Shown one piece after another: positions 1 through 12,350 of a stretch of DNA of 64,000 bases. The first letter of the stretch is position 1. Each line of letters begins with the position of its first letter. Source of the stretch: Sipunculus nudus (Eukaryota > Annelida > Sipuncula > Golfingiida > Sipunculidae); NCBI GenBank assembly GCA_026874595.1, contig CM049309.1, forward strand, positions 13,072,576 through 13,136,575, written 5' to 3'. The notes beneath the pieces were generated by a model. The model worked only from the letters and a program-made list of their open reading frames with translations, was not told the DNA's origin and ran no database searches. A program made the translations under genes and the position numbers.

Positions 1-108
1 TAAATATTGGCCTAAAAAATGTAACTTTAACTCTCTACCATGTACATAACTCTGTTCTGCAACACCTGTTTACTGTAGTGGACTAGATGTCAGGGTATGT
101 TGCACTAG

Positions 109-545
109 TCTTTGCTACAAGAGTATATGAAGCACTATATACAATCCTTTGCTACATGAGGGTGTGTGGGCTTCAGTCTTTGCAACCTTAGTATGTGTGG
201 CACTAAAGGCTTTGCTTCATGAGGGTATGTGGCACTAGTCTTTGCTACGGAGGGTGTGTTGCACTAGTCTTTGCTACATGAGTGTGTGTGGCACTAGTCT
301 TTGCTACATGAGGGTATGTGTTACTAAAGTCTTTGCTACATGAGGGTATGTGGCACTAGTCTTTGCTACATGAGGGTGAGTGGCACTAAAGTCTTTTCTA
401 CATGAGGGTGTGTGGCACTAGTCTTTGCTACATGAGGATGTGTGGCACCAGTCTTTGCTACATGAGGGTGTGTGGCACCTGTCTTTGCTACATGAGGGTG
501 TGTGGCACCAGTCTTTGCTACATGAGGGTGTGTGGCACTACAGTC
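109..545. repeat. 30-bp minisatellite array
   Basis: About 14 tandem copies of a 30-bp unit (core CTTTGCTACATGAGGGTGTG then TGGCACTAGT), with some 33-bp variants carrying an extra AAG. Copies are most alike at 430-540 and decay leftward, as expected of an older left edge. The period is a multiple of three, so open frames of 66-71 codons run through it on both strands; they are a by-product of the repeat. Confidence 0.92.
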
Positions 546-559
546 ATAGCCACATGATA

Positions 560-3500
560 CCTGCAACTAGTTCTTTGAGCTTATTCATTATTCTTCCTTG
601 TAAATGGCTGGAAAAAGCTAAATCGTCGCTGTACAAATGATACTCTGATCAAAATTAGGAAAATTTAGGGTAACTTGGTAGCACAGCTTGGGTAATATGA
701 TGCTTCTGGATTTAACAGGGAAGCCTTTGCAGTCTATACTTCAGAGTATCTGCAACTGTTGGCTGCTGTTCTGGGAGCTTATGCATAATTCTGCATGTGT
801 GTATATGGAGGGGATGCCAGGGCTCATTACAGTGACAGTTGAGCTTCACGTCTGACATGGGAGTCTGCCGACAATATTGCAGGTCTTGTATGTCCACTTG
901 AGTGGAAGGAAGATGGTTGCCTGTCTGCGGTGCTCCAGTGCCCAGGTGGACCTTAGAAGATCCATTATCCCACAGAGACAGGCCCTTCTGTGATGGGTCT
1001 GCATGTCGCACCAGCAGCATCCTGTCGCCTAGCAACATCTACATCCTCCCCAAGCAGGAGGGCCCAATTTAGTGAAAGGTGTAAGTCACTGAAGCCAAAG
1101 GTGTTTGCATACACTGGGCATCAAAAATACGATTATTCCACCTTACACATGGGTTCACAACCAGTCTAATAATGAACTAGTTAGTCTGCGCCAGAAATCA
1201 TGTAGTTCTTTTTGTGAAGTATCTGTGGCGGAAACTTTTTAGAAGTGGCGTCAATGTGAGTCAACCTCTGTTTTGTTGCGCTGCCCAGTCAAGTTATCAC
1301 CTGGAATATCTGTGGTGTGCTCTATTAACAGACTAATAACTGGGCGCACCCCAACTCATTTTATGTTGCTTTTACTGCAGCCTTAACAACCATGAATAAT
1401 AGCCAATCAGATTGACCATGTTCTATGTCAGCAGATGCTGCTTGGCTTTCCTTTCAAAATAAAAAAAAGATTAATTGGTAAATGACGGCTCACTGCATCC
1501 CTCGGCTATAAATTATTATTAAATCAGGCTTAATAACCAGTCATGTTTACTTCAAACTTGTACTTTCCCTGAAAATGATACATGTGCCACTTGAAACAAA
1601 ATAAAGGGCTATGATCAAATATGATATACTATACTAAAATGCTATATACAAAAGAACAACCAATCAGTTCAGGTTATTGCAAATAATGCTTCGTCTACAG
1701 TAACAAAATAGATATGGATCTGTCAGTCTTATGAGATTTCTTTTATCTGCCTGACGATCCTATTTCACGATCTGGGATGAAAACGAGTCACTTTAATTGA
1801 CTCCATATAGTGAGGCCACCTGTGGTTGATGTCAGGTTCATTTCATTAATAAGTCATTCCGCTGGTTCGAAGGATTATGTCTCTGTTTTGGTTATTAACC
1901 ACAAACGTTTTACAATCAACCATTAAAGAAATTAAAACTGAACATTAAATCTGTCAGCTGGGTATTTTATATGTAATTACACCAATGTTTCTTTTCTGTG
2001 ATTGTATAAATACAAATATGAAAAATTCCATTATAATTGTTTTATGATTGATATTTAAGGATTCTGTACTTTATTCTATTTTGCTACAATAAGCTTTAAT
2101 TGCTATACATGTCTCATTTACTTGTTTCAAAATGTCTCATAAGAAAAAAAAATGCTAGGAAGATCGGTACTATATCATTGGGTACTTCTGTTACTGCTAA
2201 TTTTCAAGGGATGCCAGATCAAAGAGTTCAGTTCTTGCTATCTAAACCTTGATTCATTTATAGTTATACCCTCAACTTGGGTTTGTTTATTGAAATCAGC
2301 TACTCTGGTCATTTAGAAATAAACATTTACTGAAAGCTGATGTATTGTCCAGGTTTATAAACATTATTATTACCCAAACAGTTTTAATTAAATATATAAT
2401 CATTATGGATAAAAGATACATGATGCCTGTTTATAAATTGATATAGCCCTGCACCTCTCCTATGCAAATACTGGTCTGTTTGCAGTGGTCCAGTTTGATA
2501 GTTAAGTTTCCTACACAAACATTAACAATCCTGGATCACATTGATTACTTATAAAGCAGGGGGGCTATGTTTGTGTTTAATATGAAGAGAATCCCTTAGG
2601 GGCCGACCTTTGAACTGTGGTGGAACTCCTGTTTGGACAGCTGGTAGGATTGTATAAGACAGAGCTAATTTGCATACAGGTGATTCCCTTGTGCACCAAC
2701 TGACCTGCTTTGGTTACTGTTACATCATGTAATGATTACACATGTAAGAGAGTCCACCTGGAGGGTAGTCCCCATGTAAACCGGACCCACACCTCCGGAT
2801 CCTAATTTAGCTTGATTACCTGGCCGTGGGCTCATCGTTATTACTTAATGAGTGTCATTATACTCACCATACTCACCTGATGAAGCAATCAACGAGCTCT
2901 TGTCTGATCCTGCCTCAAGATAAACAGATGTCCACTTTCAGACCGGATTTAGTTCTCTTACTGCTGTGTGCAGAAATGCTTACGTTACTTGCACAAATAA
3001 CATAGGTTGACTAATATACCATGCATAGGCAAAACTGCCCCAACTGAATGAAAGGATAAAAACACATTTACTGCATCATGGAGAATTTTTGTTTGCTTAG
3101 CAGTCTCACTTGTACTTTGTGATGTTTTCTGATTACATATTAAATTTATTAATTTTTAGGTCACCACTCTTGTGTCTGAAGACCTGGTATATGAAATTGT
3201 TATTTTTAGTATGCTATTTCGCTTATATATACTGTTGATTGTTACCTATACCCTACCTCTTTCCCATTCAATTTGCTGATTAAAATCATATGAATTTTTA
3301 AATTTTAACAATGCAAACACTGAAAAGGAGAAAACTACATCGTAATGGAAAGGATTAGTTAATTCTGTCATTAAGGATCTCATTTATGTACTTTTAATAA
3401 TCACTTTAATCTTTATTAACATTTGTAAACTTAGAAGATATGTATGGAGATGGACTGGTGGACCATTTTTAGAGATAATTAAAGTCTATGAGACTTCATG

Positions 3501-3835
3501 ACATTCTGACCAGACTGCTACATAACTGTATTAAGTCAACTTTCCCTTTTGCTTTATCTGCAGGTAAAACTCATGAAATGACTCTATAGCTAAATGATGA
3601 CAGGTAAAATGGCTATGGTAGAAATGGTGCTGGTAAAAATGGCTAAATTCAAGAAGAATACAGTGCATATAATATTGTCTAGTGTACATACTAGTATGTC
3701 TCATGCAATACATCGCTGTTGTGATTTGATGAACCACCAATGTTCTTGTAGGTGTTGGATTAGCTCCATCTTCAGGGTGCTTCTGACTCCAGTTAACCGC
3801 AGCCTGATAATTATCTTATGAATGAGATTTAAAAG
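560..3835. other. Unique non-coding stretch
   Basis: No convincing gene, RNA or mobile element seen. The longest frame (minus strand, 712-1038, 108 codons) has no recognisable domain. The part at about 2440-2960 is less AT-rich and free of simple repeats, and carries octamer-type sites ATGCAAAT (about 2462) and ATTTGCAT (about 2669). It could be a regulatory island, but nothing here proves it. Confidence 0.5.
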
Positions 3836-4290
3836 ACTTACTGCATACCTGGAACCATGAGGTCCTTGGCTCTTCATTTAATCAATTCCTTTTCCAGCTT
3901 AGTCAGAATGTTAAAACTCAGTCTGACCATAACATTTCCTAGAAAGAGAAGCATTTTACTGTAAGCCAGGACTCTTGAGGTCTTTGACTCTTCATTTAGT
4001 CAATTCTATTTCAATCTTAGTCAGCAAGTAAAAATCAGCCTGACAAGGATCTAGAGAGGGTAGAATTTTACTGCATTTTACTTAAACCTTCATTTAATCA
4101 TACAGTTCCATTCCTAACTTTGTCAGCCTGTAAACTCAGTCTGGCCATCATCTAGAGACGGGAGAATTTCACTCCATGGCTGGACTCAGAAGGTCCATGA
4201 CTCTTAATTTAGTCAATTCAATTTCCAGCTTAGTCAGCCTGATCATAGAGTGACATAGAAAGGGAACAATTTTTCTGCATGGATGGGTTT
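3836..4290. repeat. Decayed tandem repeat, unit about 115-125 bp
   Basis: Four diverged head-to-tail copies share the order: TTTTACTGCAT, a GACTCTTCATTTAGTCAATT-like block, TTAGTCAGCCTG, CTCAGTCTGACCAT, then a CTAGAAAGGG-like block. The third copy has lost part of its left half. Divergence is high, so this is an old local duplication. Confidence 0.7.
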
Positions 4291-4977
4291 TTGATGTTAC
4301 ATGGGCTCATTAAAAACTCTCTGATGTGACATGATCAGCTCACACGGGTAGCATATACAAACAATATCATTAATGCCAGCTCAAGCATAAAATATCTTAC
4401 AAATAGTGGGATTATGCAGGGAGCAGTGACCTCAGGCGTCACAACAGGAGTTCGCCTCATTTACCACATGTTGTATTATTTCCGTTAGATAAATGCTTTT
4501 GTAATTATCATGCAATATTCAGTGCATACTCATTTTCTTTAACACAAGCAGGATATGATGTCAGCATGGAAGTTTTGTATAAGAAAAAATTAATAGCCCT
4601 TTTGAGTACAGTACGCGTATCACCTTTGACTGTATTAAACATAGTAAAGAGCTATTAATAATATATATATGACAAATGTGCCTTAATATTTTTTCATCTG
4701 TCAGCAGTTTATCATTATATATGCCATGTAATTAAAGTGCTCTGTAAGCTTCTTTATTGGTGTCTGATAACAGTTGAAAGGCTTGTTGAATTATATCTTG
4801 TACATTTAGTTATTATGTTGTGAAGAAATGATAGTACTGCATTTAATATAAAACCTTTTTTACAGTGTAGTGTAGAATTAGTATTTACATTATTAATTTA
4901 TCTTAAGGACATCTCAGATTCATCCTACTTTAATTTGCAGATTGGGTGCGGTAAAAAAATGTTATTCTGATCTAAAC

Positions 4978-5155
4978 TTTGCTGATACACGTCCCCTTGC
5001 CACCAACTCTGTCTGCAGTTAGATTCTCACCTGGATAATGTCTTTAGAGTACTGTATTTCTCACAATTTATGCCAAACTGCTCATAGGAGCTGCCATTTT
5101 GCTTTAACACTAAAACAGGTCTCATGTCAAAATTATTTGTACACCGCTAGTCATA
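4978..5155 (+). repeat. Dispersed repeat G, copy 1
   Basis: Shares ordered blocks with 22684-22905: CCACCAACTCT, a GTTAGATTCTCACCTGGAT-like block, TCTTTAGAG/TCCCTCAGAG, AAACTGCTCAT and GGAGCTGCCATTTTG, then a run ending near CCGCTAG/CTGCTAG. Same orientation and similar spacing. Too diverged to classify. Confidence 0.6.
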
Positions 5156-5204
5156 TTAATTACCACAGTGAAGATTGAGACATTACACATGTAATATTTG
5201 AACA

Positions 5205-5276
5205 CACACATATATATATATATTTTATATATATATATTATATATATATATATTATATATATATATGTATATATAC

Positions 5277-5329
<53 letters not shown>

Positions 5330-5330
5330 C
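5205..5330. repeat. (TA)n microsatellite
   Basis: Nearly pure TA dinucleotide tract with a few TGTA and TTATA interruptions. It yields spurious Tyr/Ile-rich frames on both strands. A 24-bp direct duplication (AAACAAAGAAGTAAATTTTA) follows at about 5412-5455. Confidence 0.95.
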
Positions 5331-6009
5331 AGTGGCAGTATAAGTTTTACAATAGATATCAGAATAAATATTTTCAGGCCAATATTTATGATGAGGGGAC
5401 TGAATATATAATAAAACAAAGAAGTAAATTTTAATAAAACAAAGAAGTAAATTTTAAATAGATCTTATGTTAGATACTGAAATCATAACATATTCTGGAA
5501 TTTTGATTTTATCATTTCAATATCCTGGAATTATTTTCCTAGATATTCCTAGATAATCATCAGGTGGCCAGAGAAATGTTTTCAGCTGATTCTATGTATT
5601 ACACAAGTTGTAATCTCTGTAAACAAATTGTTTTGGCAAACCAATCAGAGAGTCCAGGAACATGGGTCTTTGATTTGTTATATGGTTTCCTGGAAAACTT
5701 ATTCTTTTTCCTGGAAGTTTCTGGAAAACACTTTAACTGCTGATAGAGCAGCCTTATAATAATGGCTCACAAACAACCATATTAAAATAACTATAAAAAT
5801 GCAAAATAGGGACTGTAATGAAGAATTAAATCTACAGACTATTCAGTGGAAGCTTATAAGATGGAACAGAAGGATATTGCAAGGAAACCTTCAAAATGCT
5901 CTGAAGTAGCATAAGGACATTATAAGATACCAGGGCACATATCCCAATACCATCATAAATAACCACAGTGAACTCTGAGTCTCAGATTTGATAGGTCTGT
6001 TAGTTCAAT

Positions 6010-6240
6010 GTGTGATCGTTCCTAGATCAATGAGAAACCAACCCTTGTTGTTTACAATTACCTGCCCCAAGTAGCAGATAGAACGGCAATTATAAATAAT
6101 TGTTGCTTTCGGCTGGACTACACTTCTTTGGAACTGCACCCGCTGTATGTTTTTATTTCTAATAAAGCTGAGTGCCTGTCATCGACCGGGCAGCGTTCCT
6201 GTCTGAGACCTAGGTCTGCGTGTTATTATTTCTTATGTTA
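6010..6240 (+). mobile_element. Possible solo-LTR-like fragment
   Basis: Starts TGTGATCGTTCC; has a TATAAATA box (about 6092), then TTTGGAACTGCACCCGC, an AATAAA signal (about 6159) and a short GC-richer tail with GTCTGAGACC. This order (TATA box, short transcribed block, polyadenylation signal, GC-richer end) resembles the U3-R-U5 layout of an LTR. The 3' CA end and a target duplication could not be fixed and no internal retroelement coding region is adjacent, so a promoter or 3' end of something else is equally possible. Confidence 0.25.
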
Positions 6241-6734
6241 TATGTTTACCTGGTTGTCCGGAAGATGGGATTAGTAAAGTGGAAGCGTTTTTTGTCTGCA
6301 GAAGACAGCCTTGGGTTTAGAGTTACAACGTGAGGCCAAATATGATATCATCGTAAATACTATATGTAAACACGTCAGCAGATATGTCCACCTTGCGGCA
6401 TGATTAGTTGCTCTTTAACAAATAAGTCAAATACATCCATTACTGTTAGGTATTCGGTATAGACTTATATCAATGCTGGCTTCATGCTATTGAAAATCAG
6501 CAATATAAATGCCTGTGTAAAATTAGTTCTCCCTATTATAAAGTGCTGGTTGTTTACTCAGGCATTTGTGAAACAGGGTTATACATGAAGTGTGAGAGAT
6601 GGCCAATAATGCTTAGTAATGATCTGAAACATCCATTCTGTATAAATGATATTGAATCTTGCCATTAGTTTGTTATTTATTGTTCATTGTTATATATTAT
6701 ATTGTAGTTTGTATACATGTGTGTTTATGGGTGT

Positions 6735-6815
6735 GTGAGAGATAAAGAGAGAGAGAGAGTTTAGAGGGGAGGGGGGGTGGTGGGTTGGAGAGAGAAAGAG
6801 AAATGAAAGAGCAAG
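6735..6815. repeat. GA/GGGT-rich purine tract
   Basis: Low-complexity run with GAGAGAGAGAGAG, GGGGAGGGGGGG and AGAGAAAGAGAAA on the plus strand. Simple repeat only. Confidence 0.85.
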
Positions 6816-8035
6816 CACACAATTCATCAATGGCTAAAAAAGACCAACTGGCCTTTATTTTTATCTTAATTTTAGATATTGACTAAACAAAATACATAAT
6901 TGTATAAATCAAATGTATTAAATATTTAGAATTGCCTTGTTATTTGTAATCCATTATTTGTTAAAAAAAGAACATTACATTTAATATAATTAATATGTGT
7001 TTATTTTTTAAAATTGCCTAGCCATTTGTAATCGTTTCTTTATTCTTAGTACTTTGCAAGAATCACATTCTCCGAAATCATAATTTCATGAACTTGAGTG
7101 CAAAGACAGCCATGCAGTAAGCCTTAGGCTGGTTAGGCATTGTAGTACAGCACATTTCATAGTTGATGACCCTGTATTAGGATAATAATGCTTTCATATT
7201 GGCCTCAGGTGACAGGAAACTTCGCTGGATTGAGCAAAGAAAAAACAGAAAGGCTGAAGAGGGTCTATACATTAAAAGCATTGTTAAATCCAGAGCAGTC
7301 TCAGGTCTGTCCATTTATTACGTAAAGTGTACCCTTGATTAACCCGAGATGAGGCTACTTTGATGGTAAGCTGCTTCCAGGCATCACCTTGGAAATGATA
7401 CAGATAGTGACAGGTTTCGGATGATGATGAGGATAGTCATACCATCTTCATCCTGAGGAGATGCATTAAGTTATCACTTTCGGGGCAGTAACTCAGACTC
7501 CATGCTATTCTGCACGCATCCATCCTCAAACCTTTCCTGTTCTTTATCTCTTAATTGTTTCAGTTAATGTGTTTGTCACATATTGAGGACTTATCCTAGA
7601 CAATGAATTCACTCTATCTGAAGGTGTCCATTGAAAGTTTGTCAGTCATTCTCTGAAACTTTAATATTTTCACACCATAAAGGTGAGTTTCCATTTGTGC
7701 ATATATGCGTGAAAATTGTGCATATTATTTTGTAACTGTAGTGTTTCCATATGTCTGCCAGCATACATTTGTATTTGCATGAAAACAACTACAGTAGCAA
7801 TGTTCACACATAGGGTACGAGGGAACAAAGTTAAATGACGTCACTTCTCAGGATCTTATTTCAGAAGACCTGGTAGATCCACTGTGCTAAATAGTTCCGC
7901 CATTCACAGTTAGACACATATACACGCACATGGAAAGACAGCAAATTTTCTCTCATATACACATATCTACATATACATGTACATATAAACAGTTTTAGGA
8001 ACTAATGCATACTAGAGTGTTATAGTCTAATTTGT
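6816..8035. other. Unique non-coding stretch
   Basis: AT-rich with no supported gene. Section 7690-7800 has several ATATGC/GCATAT motifs, but no repeat structure or ends could be defined. Confidence 0.5.
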
Positions 8036-8049
8036 GATCTTAAACACTG

Positions 8050-8417
8050 ACTGGCTTCTGTGGCTCAGGGGTAGAGTGCAGGAGTCAAAGCTGGAAGATC
8101 ATGAGTTCAAGCCTCTGCCAAAGCAATGAGTTTTTCATACCAACCAGGTGATGGGAAGGCCATGCCCAACGGCTGTGTTTCACTCATTAATGAGTGTGCC
8201 TTTCAAGAGTTCCTCATTGGTATGACTCAGCAATGGGAATGGTTACACACTCAGGGCCCACAGGTGCAGTAAGCCTACAGTTGACACCAGGATGTAAAAT
8301 GAGAGAAAGCATGCGATACTGTCCTCCCAAACTGGATTGGAATTCTACAGATGTACATATACTTTAAACTAGCCTTTAAAAAAAGAGGTTGTTACCACCA
8401 ACAACAACAAAAAAAGA
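8050..8417 (+). mobile_element. tRNA-derived SINE with target-site duplication
   Basis: The head is tRNA-like, with an A box TGGCTCAGGGGTAGAGTGC and a B box GAGTTCAAGCCTC at tRNA-like spacing: an internal RNA polymerase III promoter. A body of about 250 bp follows, containing GGCCCACAGGTG and CACCAGGA, then GATGTACATATAC, CTAGCCTTTAAAAAAAG and an A/C-rich tail. It is flanked by near-identical 14-mers, GATCTTAAACACTG (8036-8049) and GATCATAAACATTG (8418-8431), matching at 12 of 14 positions, as expected of LINE-driven retroposition. A diverged relative lies at 60650-60985. It needs a partner LINE, which is not in this window. Confidence 0.85.
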
Positions 8418-8456
8418 GATCATAAACATTGTGACAAAACCAAAGTTTAGATTTTT

Positions 8457-9164
8457 ATGCCCCCACCACAAGGTGACCAGTTACAGATCGAGTTCGCATT
8501 TCGTCCCGGTTGACCTACTTTTGACCGTTTTACGGCTCCTCAACTAAGAAAATTTCATGAAAAAAGAAATTTTCATGACAAACACACATGTACGGACTTT
8601 TCATTCGCAATGCCTGCAGATATTGGCCTGATTTTTGATGTGTAGGCATATAATGACCATTTACAGATCGAGTTTGCGTTTCATCCCGATTGACCTCCTT
8701 TTGACTGTTTTACGGCTCCTTAACTTAGAAAATTTCATGAAAAATAGAAATTTTCATGACAAATACACATGTACGGACTTTTTTTCGCAATGCCTGCAGG
8801 TATTGGCCTGATTTTTGGTGTGTGGGCAGATAATGACTAGTTACAGATTGAGTTCACGTTTCGTCCCAGTTGACCTATTTTTTACCATATGACAGAGATC
8901 CTGAACATAGATAATTTCATGAAAGACAGAAATTTTTATGAAAAATGCACATGTATGGACTTTATTTCACTAATTGCAGATACTGGCCTGATTTTTGGTG
9001 TGTTGCTTGATAATGACCCGTTACAGATCAGGTTTGCATTTTGCCCTTGTTGACCTACTTTTGACCATATGACACCTCATGAACTTAAAAAAATTTTACA
9101 AAATTTAACGAATGTTTCTAATTTGCCCCAGGCGGGGGCATTCGTGTCGTTCCGACACATCTAG
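8457..9164 (+). mobile_element. Family A Helitron-like element, copy 1 (leader deleted)
   Basis: Starts TGCCCCCACCACAAGGTG and jumps straight into the core, missing the second half of the 5' stem and the leader present in copy 3. The core is about four tandem units of about 180 bp, each with GACCAGTTACAGATCGAGTT, TTGACCTACTTTTGACC, AAAATTTCATGAAAAA and CTGCAGATATTGGCCTGATT. The 3' end has GGCGGGGGCA (9131-9140, inverted match to the 5' end), a perfect hairpin GTGTCG-TTC-CGACAC (9144-9158), then ATCTAG|T at 9164. No terminal inverted repeat at the extreme ends, no transposase and no direct target duplication seen, which fits a non-autonomous Helentron-type element. Confidence 0.8.
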
Positions 9165-9903
9165 TTTTACTTTGTCTATTCTAACTGGTCATCTTCTTGT
9201 GACTAAGTTGCCTTGACTGCCATTCATGGGATTTAAAATTTCTGAAAAATATTATTTTCTAAAATTATAATTTGTAAGATATGATTTTCATTTCATTCAA
9301 ATTAATTAGTCAATTGCCTAATTCTTTCATTGGAGCATAGTTTGTTTTGGAACAGAACCATCAAATAATGAAAATACTGCAATATTTCAGTGGCCATCCT
9401 TCATTGTAACATAGTGGTTTTGCACCACCTGTGCTATGTTGTAGATTAGCATACTCATCTACTTAATACATATATAGTTCAAAGTATTGGTGTCATGAAA
9501 ATGTGTTCTAGTACATGTTAAACGTGATCTTTACAAGTACTTTATGTACATCATCAGGTAGTACATCATGTATATGTTCTTGACCCCAGAGCTTTGGTTC
9601 TAAAAAGTTTAAATAACAGGTTGCCTTCCCTGAGTCATACCTTTATATGGATAAAGATATGCTTCTTTTTTTGCTTGTTCTCATGAGTGTATTTTACTGC
9701 CTAACATGTTAGGTATTGCCTTTCCCATTAGATTTTTTAATGACATTTTTGTGGGGTTTAACTTTTTAGAATGTAGCTATATTCCAGTCAGTGCAAGTAC
9801 ATCTTATCTTATAAAAGTTAGCTTATTATAAACAGAATATTTATAGATCAGTTCTTGTCACATGTGCCCTTAAATATTACATAGCCAGTTTCCTATTGAC
9901 CAG
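9165..9903. other. Unique non-coding stretch
   Basis: AT-rich, no gene or repeat structure recognised. A small hairpin-like block occurs near 9411-9440 around CATAGTGG and TGCTATG; significance unknown. Confidence 0.5.
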
Positions 9904-12205
9904 TTGTCTGACCAGACAGTTCTAGGATACAGGCTTCTTCTGTGATTAGTACAGTTCTAGGATACAGGCTTGTTCTGTGATTAAACAATTCTAGGATGCA
10001 GGCTTGTTCTGTGATTAGACAGTTCTAGGATACAGGCTTGTTGTGTGACCAGACAGTTCTAAGATACAGGCTTGTTCTGTGATTAGAAAGTTCTAGGATA
10101 CAGGCTTGTTCTGTAATTAGACAATTCTAGGATGCAGGCTTGTTCTGTGATTAGACAGTTCTAGGATACAGGCTTGTTGTGTGACCAGACAGTTCTAGGA
10201 TACAGGCATGTTTTGTGATTAGACAGTTCTAGGATACAGGCTTGTTCTGTGATTAGACAGTTCTAGGATACAGGCATGTTTTGTGATTAGACAGTTTTAG
10301 GATACAGGCTTGTTCTGTTATCAGACAGTTCTAGGATACAGGCTTGTTCTGTGATCAGACAGTTCTAGGATACAGGCTTGTTCTGTGATCAGACAGTTTT
10401 AGGATACAGGCTTGTTCTGTTATCAGACAGTTTTAGGATACAGGCTTGTTCTGTGATTAGAAAGTTCTAGGATACAGGCTTTTTCTGTGATTAGACAATT
10501 CTAGGATGCAGGCTTGTAATGTGATAAGTACAGTTCTAGGATACAGGCTTCTTCTGTGATAAGTACAGTTCTAGGATTATGGCTTGTTCTGTGATTAGAC
10601 AGTTCTAGGATACAGGCTTGTTCTGTGATAAGTACAGTTCTAGGATACAGGCTTGTTCTGTGATCAGACAGTTCTAGGATACAGGCTTGTTCTGTGATCA
10701 GACAGTTCTAGGATACAGGCTTGTCCTGTGGTTAGACAGTTCTAGGATACAGGCATGTTTTGTGATTAGACAGTTCTAGGATACAGGCTTGTTGTGTGAT
10801 CAGACAGTTCTAGGATACAGGCTTGTCCTGTGATTAGACAGTTCTAGGATACAGGCATGTTTTGTGATTAGACAGTTCTAGGATACAGGCTTGTTCTGTG
10901 ATTAGACAGTTCTAGGATACAGGCATGTTTTGTGATTAGACAGTTCTAGGATACAGGCTTGTTCTGTGATCAGACAGTTCTAGGATACAGGCTTGTCCTG
11001 TGGTTAGACAGTTCTAGGATACAGGCTAGTTCAAGAACCTACACACAACTAGTCTTTTTCAAAAGGTGTCAACCATTTACATTACTTTAGGCTAGTTCAG
11101 TGATTAGACAGTTATAGGATACACGCTTGTTCTGTGATCAGACAGTTCTAGGATACAGGCTTGTTCTGTGATAAGTACAGTTCTAGGATACAGGCTTGTT
11201 CTGTGATCAGACAGTTCTAGGATACAGGCTTGTTCTGTGATCAGACAGTTCTAGGATACAGGCTTGTCCTGTGGTCAGACAGTTCTAGGATACAGGCTAA
11301 TTCATGAACCTACACACAACTAGTCTTTTTCAAAAGGTGTCAACCATTTACATTACTTTAGGCTTTTTCTGTGATTAGACAATTCTAGGATGCAGGCTTT
11401 AATGTGATTAGACAGTTCTATGATACAGGCTTGTTCTGTGATTAGACAGTTCTAGGATACAGGCTTGTTCTGTGATAAGTACAGTTCTAGGATACAGGCT
11501 TGTTTTGTGATTAGACAGTTCTGGGATACAGGCATGTTTTGTGATTAGACAGTTCTAGGATACAGGCTTGTTCTGTGATTAGACAGTTCTAGGATACAGG
11601 CTTGTTCTGTGATCAGTACAGTTCTAGGATACAGGCATGTTCTGTGATTAGACAGTTCTAGGATACAGGCTTGTTCTGTGATCAGACAGTTCTAGGATAC
11701 AGGCATGTTCTGTGATTAGACAGCTCTAGGATACAGGCTTGTTCTGTGATCAGACAGTTCTAGGAAACAGGCTTGTTCTGTGATCAGACAGTTCTAGGAT
11801 ACAGGCTTGTTCTGTGATCAGTACAGTTCGAGGATACAGGCATGTTCTGTGATTTGACAGTTCTAGGATACAGGCTTGTTCAGTGATCAGTACAGTTCTA
11901 GTATACAGGTTTGTTCTGTGATAAGTACAGTTCTAGGATACAGGCTTGTTCTGTGATCAGACAGTTCCAGGATACAGGCTTGTTCTGTGATCAGACAGTT
12001 CTAGGATACAGGCTTGTTCTGTGATAAGTACAGTTCTAGGATACAGACTTGTTCAGTGATCAGTACAGTTCTAGTATACAGGCTTGTCCTGTGATTAGAC
12101 AGTTATAGGATACAGGCTAGTTCAGTGATTAGACAGTTCTAGGATACAGGCATGTTTTGTGATTAGACAGTTCTAGGATACAGGCTTGTTCTGTGATCAG
12201 ACTGT
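9904..12205. repeat. 34-bp minisatellite array, about 2.3 kb
   Basis: Roughly 65 tandem copies of a 34-bp unit, TTCTAGGATACAGGCTTGTT followed by CTGTGATCAGACAG, with a common 35-bp variant where AGACAG becomes AGTACAG, and recurrent CATGTTTTGTGATTAG and TTGTCCTGTGGTTAG types. Units alternate in higher-order blocks. A non-repeat insert of about 66 bp (ACACACAACTAGTCTTTTTC, AAAAGGTGTCAACCATTTAC) occurs twice, at about 11030-11095 and 11301-11363, 271 bp apart, so a block of insert plus flanking units was duplicated. The period is not a multiple of three and no frame stays open. There are no unique spacers between units, so this is not a CRISPR array. Confidence 0.95.
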
Positions 12206-12350
12206 CTGGTAGAGGAAATATGTCTGTGGTCTATGAAAATCAAATATTTGCTGGTCATTCATCATATTTTTGTGAGCATTAACACAGAATGTCCTGGTGA
12301 TTTCTTTTAAAGATGTAGTTGATTTTCTGATGTTTATTTATTAATTTCAG

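Noticed and set aside
712-1038. 108-codon minus-strand frame
   Set aside because: No recognised domain, no codon or splice support.
5198-5434. Tyr/Ile-rich frames over the TA tract
   Set aside because: Direct translation of a (TA)n microsatellite.
8050-8130. Functional tRNA gene
   Set aside because: A and B boxes are present but the cloverleaf is imperfect, and a SINE body, tail and target duplication follow.
9904-12205. CRISPR-like array of 34-bp repeats
   Set aside because: Units are head to tail with no unique spacers, in eukaryotic DNA.
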